Positions 32,208 through 38,864 of a stretch of DNA of 64,000 nt are shown here, in pieces. The DNA comes from Oscillospiraceae bacterium. GTDB taxonomy: Bacteria; Bacillota; Clostridia; Oscillospirales; Oscillospiraceae. Numbering within the stretch: position 1 is the stretch's first letter; each line of letters begins with the position of its first letter. A model generated the notes under the pieces. That model did not search any database. It was not told the origin of the DNA and saw nothing but the letters and a program-made list of their open reading frames with translations. The position numbers and the translations under genes are program-made. The stretch is from positions 1-64,000 of the forward strand of contig SVLJ01000016.1 in NCBI GenBank assembly GCA_015067995.1, written 5' to 3'.

Positions 32208-33677
32208 TCAAACCGCAATTCCTTCTTCTGCCCACAGCGCGGTGCGGAAGTTGTAGCGGCGACCGTCAGGGCCGGTCAACTGATTCAGGATTCGGATCAG
32301 CTTGACCACTTCGGCGGGATGGTTCTGAGCGATCAGGATACCTTCCTCCACATGGATACCGTCGCGGACACAGCCGTCCCAGTACATGCGGAGCTGATAG
32401 GTGTTCAGGCAGGAGGTGTTCTTCACCTTGCACTCGTACAGGGTCACCTTCTCACCGCGGCTCACGAACAGATCTGCAGGCACGTTGATGCCGTCTGCAG
32501 AAAATACTGCCCGTTCCTCCTTCACGATCACACCCTTTTCGGCCCCCTTGATCTCCGCCAGCTGCTTGCGCAGCTGGTGTTCCTTGCTCACCTTGGGAGG
32601 CAGAGTCACATTGGCCCGCACCCACTCGAATACCGTCTGGATCTTGGCCCCTTCGATGCGGAAACCGTTCTTGGCGGTCTTGGTGGCAGGCAGACTGTTG
32701 GCGTCATTGCTCTGCAGGTCAATCTGCACCAGGAAGGTGTTGTACACATTGTGGCGGGCGCGGCCCCAGATCTCCTTCAGAAGACCGTGCTCCACCACGC
32801 GGCCGTTGATGCGGATCTCAGCGCCGCTGGATTCCATATTGCCCACATAGTGGAGGTAAGCATCCTCGTCGGGGCAGATGTGTCCGTAGCGGCAGGAGAT
32901 GGTCAGCTTTTCGCCAAGATCCTTGTTGAATACGATCTCCTGATCCGGCAGCTCCACCAGGGTACCGGCCTCCCACTGAGGCAGGAGGGGCTCCAGGAAC
33001 TGGCTGTGCTCCTTTCCGTCGCTTTCCCAAATCAGGTTCAGGATCAGCTCCTTACGCTGCAGGATGGTGGCGTAGGTATAGCGCAGATGCTCGCACAGAA
33101 TACCCACCAGCTGCTCGAAGGACAGCTTGGTCTTGCCGCGCCGCCCCATGGATTCAAACACTGCCATGGGGCAGACAAAGCGGATCACGGTGCCGGTGGC
33201 GCCGAGGGTGCCCACCCAGCCCGTTTTATACTCGGCGGTCATGCCGTCGAAGTCATAGGGCGGCTTTACGGACACATAGTGATCGTACTTGCAGTCTTCC
33301 GCGGTACAGGTCAGGATCTCCCAGGCGCAGTTGTTCTGGTCCATATACGCCAGAGCGTGCTTCATACCGAAGCCGTGCTCATTCAGGGGGCTTTCGCGCC
33401 CCTCGGTGCCGGCCAGAGTCATGGCGTTGTTCAGATTCTGGATGCCGGTGCCGTTATCCTCCACGGTCACCTTCACACGGTCACCCAGATTGACAACATT
33501 GACTTTTACCTGACGCAGTTGAGTGCCGTCGCCAGGGTTCCCGCGGAAATTGGAAATAGAGTTGTCGATGAACTCGCAGATAGCCTGAGCTACATCTGCC
33601 AGATTGCTTCCCATGGTGTTCCAGATTCCCTTGGCCATAGGCATGTTGAAGATGTTGATAGATTCCGTTGCGGTCAT
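32208..33677 (-). CDS. GHKL (HSP90/MORC-like) ATPase fused to PD-(D/E)XK-like domain
   Basis: 489 residues. The start is the ATG at 33677 after AGAGG; the 98-codon upstream extension is rejected. The N-terminal Bergerat-fold ATPase is clear: N box EFIDNS (35-40), G1 DNGTG (74-78), G2 EHGFGMKHA (100-108). Residues about 365-489 look like a PD-(D/E)XK nuclease core: Asp402 (PADLFV), Glu415-x-Lys417 (LYECKVK) and Gln428 in TYQLRMY. MORC/MutL-like ATPases joined to nucleases are known from restriction-type conflict systems. It leads an operon with two domain-sharing genes and is divergent from a ribbon-helix-helix repressor. A phage-defence role is inferred, not shown. Confidence 0.82.
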   Translation of the reverse strand: MTATESINIFNMPMAKGIWNTMGSNLADVAQAICEFIDNSISNFRGNPGDGTQLRQVKVNVVNLGDRVKVTVEDNGTGIQNLNNAMTLAGTEGRESPLNEHGFGMKHALAYMDQNNCAWEILTCTAEDCKYDHYVSVKPPYDFDGMTAEYKTGWVGTLGATGTVIRFVCPMAVFESMGRRGKTKLSFEQLVGILCEHLRYTYATILQRKELILNLIWESDGKEHSQFLEPLLPQWEAGTLVELPDQEIVFNKDLGEKLTISCRYGHICPDEDAYLHYVGNMESSGAEIRINGRVVEHGLLKEIWGRARHNVYNTFLVQIDLQSNDANSLPATKTAKNGFRIEGAKIQTVFEWVRANVTLPPKVSKEHQLRKQLAEIKGAEKGVIVKEERAVFSADGINVPADLFVSRGEKVTLYECKVKNTSCLNTYQLRMYWDGCVRDGIHVEEGILIAQNHPAEVVKLIRILNQLTGPDGRRYNFRTALWAEEGIAV

Positions 33678-33773
33678 AGTAAGTACCTCTTTCTTATGTA
33701 TTATTGTTTGTTTTTTGTGGGGTGAAAGCAGGCACGCTATGAAGAATTTCCGAGATACATTCCGATCCCTCCC

Positions 33774-33839
33774 GTTCGTCATACTACAACAAAACACCGT
33801 GCAGGGCGTTGGCCTACACGGTGTTCGGGTATGACGAAC
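33774..33839 (-). promoter_or_regulatory. Nested leader hairpin, possible attenuator
   Basis: Outer arms GTTCGTCATAC / GTATGACGAAC enclose an inner stem AACACCGTG / CACGGTGTT. On the minus strand the inner stem is followed by TTGTTGT, like a weak intrinsic terminator. It sits about 100 bases before the GHKL start, well placed to control read-through. Confidence 0.55.
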
Positions 33840-34005
33840 TAAGGACATGGTCCACATCGCTTCGTTCTCCCTCTTGCGGTTTTCACCGAAAAAGGATATA
33901 CTGATCCTGCGGTAGGACTTTGTCCTGGTATAGGCGGCTGCATCGCCGATGCCACTGTGAGGGAGCGGCAACTCCCTTGCAGTGCTGCTGTTTTATTGTG
34001 CTCTC

Positions 34006-34034
34006 ATTATAACATATGTGCATGCACATATCAA
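34006..34034 (-). promoter_or_regulatory. Promoter of the GHKL operon with embedded operator
   Basis: On the minus strand TTGATA (34034-34029), an exact 17-base spacer and TATAAT (34011-34006). The spacer contains a perfect 18-bp palindrome, ATATGTGCATGCACATAT (34014-34031), that must be covered when a repressor binds. Confidence 0.8.
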
Positions 34035-34057
34035 TGTGCACTATTCACAAAGTTAGC

Positions 34058-34092
34058 TTGCTGATTTTGTGGCGTATGTGCATACACACATA
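34058..34092 (+). promoter_or_regulatory. Promoter and second operator of the RHH repressor gene
   Basis: TTGCTG (34058-34063), 17 bases, CATACA (34081-34086). Half-sites TATGTG (34075-34080) and CACATA (34087-34092) straddle the -10 box. They are the same half-sites as in the 34014-34031 palindrome, but spaced six bases apart instead of four. Confidence 0.6.
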
Positions 34093-34117
34093 TCGGCGTA
34101 TTAAAGAGGTGCTTAAC

Positions 34118-34324
34118 ATGGCTCAAACCGAGGCTCAGCTGCGTGCAAGCAAGAAGTATCATGAAAAGTTTGACAACCTTCAGATTCGCGTCCCAGGCGG
34201 CGAGAAAGAGGTCATCTCAGATCATGCTGCCAATATGGGCGAATCATTGAATGGCTTTGTTCGCCGCGCCATCAACGAGACCATCGAGCGAGATCGGGCC
34301 AAGTCTGCAGAAAAAAGTGAATAA
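34118..34324 (+). CDS. Ribbon-helix-helix (Arc/CopG-type) repressor
   Basis: 68 residues. The start is the ATG at 34118 after AGAGGTG; the upstream in-frame extension would read through the operator. The beta-strand-helix-helix pattern is visible: KFDNLQIRVPGGEKEVISDH, then AANMGESLNGFVRRAINETI. Such proteins bind short palindromes as dimers. Two copies of a TATGTG/CACATA site lie in its own promoter and in the divergent GHKL promoter, so it probably represses both. A strong terminator follows. Confidence 0.85.
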   Translation: MAQTEAQLRASKKYHEKFDNLQIRVPGGEKEVISDHAANMGESLNGFVRRAINETIERDRAKSAEKSE

Positions 34325-34328
34325 ACAA

Positions 34329-34371
34329 AGAGCGGGCATCCTCGGATTACAAATCCAAAGATGCCCGCTCT
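34329..34371 (+). terminator. Terminator of the RHH gene
   Basis: A 12-bp stem AGAGCGGGCATC / GATGCCCGCTCT with an inner GGATT/AATCC helix, followed by GATTGCCTTTATT. It starts 5 bases past the stop. Confidence 0.8.
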
Positions 34372-34478
34372 GATTGCCTTTATTGATAAGCGCATACACA
34401 ATTAACTGCAGAATTTGCTTCGCACAGCGGAGACGAAATTCATGCGTGAGTTGTGTAAGTTCGAATTCGAAAGTATGG

Positions 34479-35822
34479 TCATCTATTCGTTCCTATAACT
34501 GGATTAACAGAGTCGCCGCGGATAAACCGGGCCAAACCAGAAATCAGATACAGCGGGATATTAAGAACCCCCTCACCGTTGATCTCGCTTTTCATAGAGG
34601 TCTTTACGGAATACTTCGGGCTGTACTTCTTGCGATACTCCGCAAGGGATCTGGCCTTCACGTTACGCTCAGACTTGACCTCGACAGGAACGATCTGCGA
34701 TGCGCACTGAAGGATAAAATCTACTTCTGCCGTATTGCCGCTGGACCAGTAGTACAAGGAATCATCTACTGCCTTCACCAGTTCACACAAAACAAAGTTC
34801 TCTGTAAGGGAACCTTTAAACTCCCTGTAGTTCGGAGTGGCGTCCAGAATCACCTCGTAAGGAAGCTTGGACAGTTTCCGCAGAATTCCGACATCCGACA
34901 TATACAGCTTAAATGCTGTGTCATCCGCATAGGAAGAAAGGGGCATAAAAGGCTTTTCAATCTTGCGTACTTTGTGAACTAGGCCCGCGGCAATCAGCCA
35001 TTCCAGCGCATCCTCCAGATCTTTTGAACGCCACCCTTTCTTGACGTGACTGAAGATAAACTTCGTGTTTTCCTTGGCAAGCTGTTCCGGGATAGAGCGC
35101 CAAATCGCTGTCAGTTTCGGAAAATCCTTTGCAGGCGCATGCTTGGCAAAGTCCAGCTCATAGCTGTTGATAATCGCCTGCTGCACACGCTCCACTTCCT
35201 CAATGCTGTTGGTCTTCTTCCAGACGTCCACAGCTTCCGGCATACCACCAGTAATGTAATACTGTTTCAGGAATGTGGAGAGTCTATCCGCGATCAGCTC
35301 CGGAAGCGAGTCTCCCTTTTGGAAATTGTCCAGATAGTCGGCCAAAGACTCCGGGCCGCAGGCGCGAAGAAACTCTGTGAAGCTCATCGGATACAGGGTG
35401 AGAAAATCAACCTTGCCTACCGGGAAAGACAGTTGCTTCTGCAGCGCAATACCCAGCAGAGAGCCGGCACAAACGACGTGGTACTCCGGCGCGTTCTCAC
35501 AGAAATACTTCATAGCGGTAAGCGCTTTTCCACACTCCTGGATCTCATCGAGAATGATCAGCGTTTTCACCGGCAGGATCGTCTTTCCCGCAAACAGGCC
35601 AAGTTCAAAGACGATCCGCTTGACATCATAGTCTTTTTCAAAAACTGTGCTCAATACGCTGGTTTCTTCAAAATTGAAGTAGGCAACGCTCTCATAGCAA
35701 CGTTTGCCGAATTCCTTCAGCAAATATGTTTTTCCGCACTGCCTGACGCCTTTCAACACCAGCGGCTTACGGTTCGATTTCTCCTTCCAGTCTACCAGCT
35801 CTGCAAGTAACGCTCGTTCCAA
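34479..35822 (-). CDS. AAA ATPase with DUF4143 domain (second copy type)
   Basis: 447 residues, AAA_14 plus DUF4143. The start is TTG at 35822, ten bases after GGAGG; the N-terminus fits the family from there (ALLAELVDWKEKSNRKPLVL). Walker A GVRQCGKT lies near 25-32, Walker B LIILDEIQE near 88, and the sensor VVCAGSLLGIAL near 116. The C-terminal nuclease-like core is TAEVDFILQCASQIVPVEVK (E-V-D .. E-V-K). It is only distantly related to the protein at 19161. It stands alone, on the strand of the GHKL operon but upstream of the RHH gene. Confidence 0.87.
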   Translation of the reverse strand: MERALLAELVDWKEKSNRKPLVLKGVRQCGKTYLLKEFGKRCYESVAYFNFEETSVLSTVFEKDYDVKRIVFELGLFAGKTILPVKTLIILDEIQECGKALTAMKYFCENAPEYHVVCAGSLLGIALQKQLSFPVGKVDFLTLYPMSFTEFLRACGPESLADYLDNFQKGDSLPELIADRLSTFLKQYYITGGMPEAVDVWKKTNSIEEVERVQQAIINSYELDFAKHAPAKDFPKLTAIWRSIPEQLAKENTKFIFSHVKKGWRSKDLEDALEWLIAAGLVHKVRKIEKPFMPLSSYADDTAFKLYMSDVGILRKLSKLPYEVILDATPNYREFKGSLTENFVLCELVKAVDDSLYYWSSGNTAEVDFILQCASQIVPVEVKSERNVKARSLAEYRKKYSPKYSVKTSMKSEINGEGVLNIPLYLISGLARFIRGDSVNPVIGTNR

Positions 35823-36096
35823 AGCGCAAGCACCTCCGCAATTTAAGTGGCATATTTGCAGCTATCTTACGCAAAATCCATATTTATTATACAATCACGA
35901 CGTAACAAAGTCAATGGTGTTTCTGCTGGCAGCTCGTTCCCGCAATTGCCACCCCCAAAAAATCCCCCGTTTCTCATAACGGGATTCATCATGCTACGCA
36001 GTTTTCGCCGTCAATCCCTGATTAGCGAGGATTTTTGACGGCGGCCGTACCCTTTCCCACAAAGTTATATCAATCACCAGCGCACCCAGTTAGAAA
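35823..36096. other. Intergenic stretch with hairpins
   Basis: No gene is seen. It holds the probable upstream region of the TTG-start ATPase gene and a hairpin CGCCGTCAA / TTGACGGCG (36006-36043). Confidence 0.5.
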
Positions 36097-36136
36097 ACCG
36101 GAGTGGGCGCAGCCAGCGTCGCGCCCACTCTGGTTA
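36097..36136 (-). terminator. Terminator of the recombinase pair
   Basis: A 15-bp stem AACC(A/G)GAGTGGGCGC with its complement, 10-base loop, followed on the minus strand by TTCTAAC. It lies 5 bases past the stop of the 36141-38864 gene. Confidence 0.85.
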
Positions 36137-36140
36137 GAAC

Positions 36141-38864
36141 CTATTCTTTTCCTACGATGGCATCTTCTTCACTGCCCACACAATCCGCGACGATGCAGTC
36201 GATGCTGACCACAGATGCCATCTTTTCCGCGCCGCTTAATCTCATGGCTCGCACTCCCTGCGCCGGTCCGCTCACCGCCCGGACTTCATCCGTCTTGAAG
36301 CACAGGCACCTTCCGGCATTACTGCAGGCCAGGACATATTCTTTGGCCCGAACGCAGCCGATCAATCGGTCATTGTCTTCGACCTCAACACAGCAGACGC
36401 CCCGACTACCCCGGCCATGCGGCATCACAGAGAATGTGTTCGCCCAGCGAACCGTGCCCCCTCCGCTTTTGAAAAACAGATACTCCCCGTCTTCCGCATA
36501 CGGTACACAGACTGCCGCAGCATCATTGTCTGTCAACTCAATGCCCGCTATCATCTGACATCCGGTATTCTTGGGGCTCATCAGGTCATTCATATTCAAC
36601 CGCAACCCCATTCCCTTCTGCGTCAGCAACAGAACGTCGCCACCTTTTCTGCAAATACAGGCAGAGACGATCCTTTCGCCTTCCTGCAGTTCGACCAACT
36701 CACGACCAATTCTGGGCATCCGCTTAATAATCGACAGATCAAACTTTCGCATCTTGCCGTTGTTGGTAAGGCAAACGATGGCGCCCTCTTCCGCAGCCAC
36801 ACCGCTCTGGAACAGTACGCCGCCGAAACGGAGCGCCTCCAGAGTCGGTGACACACCCTCGGTTTCGCAAAGGCTTTCCAGCAATTCCCCGGCAGGGATC
36901 CTGAAGAGAGTTCCTTCCTGAGAAAGCACATAGGCCGCGACCGCCCGGTCCTGTACAAGGATACGCCCGTCATGGGCATCTGTCAGAGCAGTTCCCCGAC
37001 GATCCCTGCGCTGGTCAGCCGGCAAACGAGAAATCCTGCGAAGTCGACCGGAGCCATCCAGCAGGTACAGGTCTTCCGTGCCAGTCATATAGGCGTGTCC
37101 ACTCTCCGCCGGCAGAGGATCATCCGCCCCTTCATCCGGTGCAGTCTCACCTCCGGTATCTTCCGCGCAGCTCTCCCCGGCACTCTCTTCCGAATGACCT
37201 GCCAAATCCCCCTCCTCTGTCATCTCCGCCGCAGGAAGTTCCCGCAGAAGGATCTCCGCCCGGACCATCGGTGCTTCCACAGCAGCTTCCAGCACAGGCA
37301 CTTTTACCTCCGGGGCGCTCTCCACGAAATCAATCACCGACTGCGGGGGAAGAATCGTCATTCGCGTTTCTTTTGCTTTGTCCCACACCTCATCGCCGCA
37401 GCGCCACAGATCCGTACGCAGGCTGATAACATCCGAAATCTTTTCCCGCGGCTGGATAATCGCCTCTTCCCGGTGGACGGAGAATCCTTCATAGGTAATC
37501 TGAGGAATGTCTCCGCTTTCCGCCGCCGTGATCGTAACACGTACCCGGCCAGCCTTCTCGAAGCGGATCTCCACATCCCCGTCATCCAGGAAGAGCATGG
37601 TGCTCCCCCGGTAGGTATAGGCATGGCAGCGGCAAACCTCGTCCATGATCTGCGTAGACGGACGACGACTCATCTTATCGGCCAACGCTCGAAACTGATC
37701 CGGGTTGGAGAAGTCCGCTTTTTTAACATCCTCATCTTCTTCCTTATGCCCCATCACCGTATAGATTTCTCCCAAAGTCAACCCGCAGTACACCATGGCG
37801 GTTGCAAACTGATGGCGGCACAGATAGGCCGTCGCTGATCTTTCGCAGTCATCGGCCATTTCGGGGTTTTCTTCCATGTCCCAGTGAGCATGGAAGAAAA
37901 CGTTCTCCTCCACGCCGGCGGCTTTATACACCGGCTTCAGGCTTCGATTCAGCTCTTTCTGCGTACATCTGCAGGTACGGTCCTCTCCCTTACAGACAAT
38001 CGGCATCTCCATAACCGTTTCTTCCGAATTCTCGGCCCGCAACGCCTCTCTTCTCCGGAGGAGAACCGTCGTGAGAAATGTGGGGACGGGCAAAATACGG
38101 AATGCATTATTGGTTTTGCCGCCGCCTTCCACTTCCCGCGAATCCTGCTTGCTGACGTCATAGCGGATCAGCGCCCAATAACCGGGCGCCATCTCCTTCA
38201 AATGCTTCCACGAAAAGCCCGTCGCTTCACTGGTTCTGACACCCAGAAACAGCATGATCAGCGCACCCAGCAGTTCTCCCTGCTGTTCGCAGTTTTCCAG
38301 AAGAAGCTTCACCAACCGCAGCTCCACCTCAAGGCTCATGGACTTTTTGACCCGCACGCCCAGTTCGGCAAGCCGTCCCCCCTCCTTTTCGGGATCCTCA
38401 GACGCCTGATAGCGATCGGCCCATCCCTCGGCGTCCGGCTGGTACTGCGGCACTCCCCACAGAGTAACCTGCGTCAGGTTTCTCTCATACGCCTCCTCCA
38501 TCACAGCACGGATTACAATAGATGCTTCCGTAATCACATATTTCGGCGGTCTGCTTTTCAACAGTGCATCCCAGGCTTCCAGCAAATCTTCCTCTGTCAT
38601 GTCTGCAAACGCAATGGGGTTGACCAAAGGCAGGAATCTTGTCTCCATTACGCTCTCATAGCTGTCCCGCGTACTGTTCTGCAGGTTGCGATCTTCACGC
38701 ACCTCCGACCAGAGCCGCCTGTATACTGCCGCAAACGTCGGCTCTCCCGAAGGCGTTTCCAGGAGAACATCCGGATTGATCCACTCGCGTCGGCTCGGAT
38801 CACAGAATACATCTCCCTTCGCCGACGGCGCCCTCAGTCTTTTTCTCAATACATGCCCACTCAT
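36141..38864 (-). CDS. Tyrosine-recombinase-like protein fused to GyrA C-terminal-like domain
   Basis: 907 residues. The start is the ATG at 38864 after AAGGAGG, overlapping the upstream gene by 4 bases. Residues about 40-400 follow the tyrosine recombinase plan: core-binding region (40-140), box I LGVRTSEATGFSW (Arg210), AYLCRHQFAT (Arg350, His351; the usual first His is Tyr347), and VMGH (His373). The nucleophilic Tyr expected about nine residues after His373 is absent (KEEDEDVKKADF). An acidic linker (545-585) leads to about 590-890, where repeated beta-blades match the DNA-wrapping GyrA/ParC C-terminal domain: 'LLLTQKGMGLRLNMNDL', 'LACSNAGRCLCFKTDEVRAV', 'GVRAMRLSGAE'. I know of no such described fusion. 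Confidence 0.85.
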   Translation of the reverse strand: MSGHVLRKRLRAPSAKGDVFCDPSRREWINPDVLLETPSGEPTFAAVYRRLWSEVREDRNLQNSTRDSYESVMETRFLPLVNPIAFADMTEEDLLEAWDALLKSRPPKYVITEASIVIRAVMEEAYERNLTQVTLWGVPQYQPDAEGWADRYQASEDPEKEGGRLAELGVRVKKSMSLEVELRLVKLLLENCEQQGELLGALIMLFLGVRTSEATGFSWKHLKEMAPGYWALIRYDVSKQDSREVEGGGKTNNAFRILPVPTFLTTVLLRRREALRAENSEETVMEMPIVCKGEDRTCRCTQKELNRSLKPVYKAAGVEENVFFHAHWDMEENPEMADDCERSATAYLCRHQFATAMVYCGLTLGEIYTVMGHKEEDEDVKKADFSNPDQFRALADKMSRRPSTQIMDEVCRCHAYTYRGSTMLFLDDGDVEIRFEKAGRVRVTITAAESGDIPQITYEGFSVHREEAIIQPREKISDVISLRTDLWRCGDEVWDKAKETRMTILPPQSVIDFVESAPEVKVPVLEAAVEAPMVRAEILLRELPAAEMTEEGDLAGHSEESAGESCAEDTGGETAPDEGADDPLPAESGHAYMTGTEDLYLLDGSGRLRRISRLPADQRRDRRGTALTDAHDGRILVQDRAVAAYVLSQEGTLFRIPAGELLESLCETEGVSPTLEALRFGGVLFQSGVAAEEGAIVCLTNNGKMRKFDLSIIKRMPRIGRELVELQEGERIVSACICRKGGDVLLLTQKGMGLRLNMNDLMSPKNTGCQMIAGIELTDNDAAAVCVPYAEDGEYLFFKSGGGTVRWANTFSVMPHGRGSRGVCCVEVEDNDRLIGCVRAKEYVLACSNAGRCLCFKTDEVRAVSGPAQGVRAMRLSGAEKMASVVSIDCIVADCVGSEEDAIVGKE

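Larger units (their letters stand above)
33678..34117. other. Divergent regulatory region of the GHKL module
   Basis: No gene. It carries two divergent promoters with palindromic TATGTG/CACATA boxes (34006-34034 and 34058-34092) and a roughly 320-base minus-strand leader with several hairpins, the largest at 33774-33839. A CACTG-x-AAGGGAG / CTCCCT-x-CAGTG stem lies near 33953-33985. Confidence 0.6.

Noticed and set aside
34118-34324. RHH gene as antitoxin of a toxin-antitoxin pair
   Set aside because: No small toxin gene overlaps or follows it: a terminator comes 5 bases after its stop. The divergent operators point to control of the GHKL operon instead.
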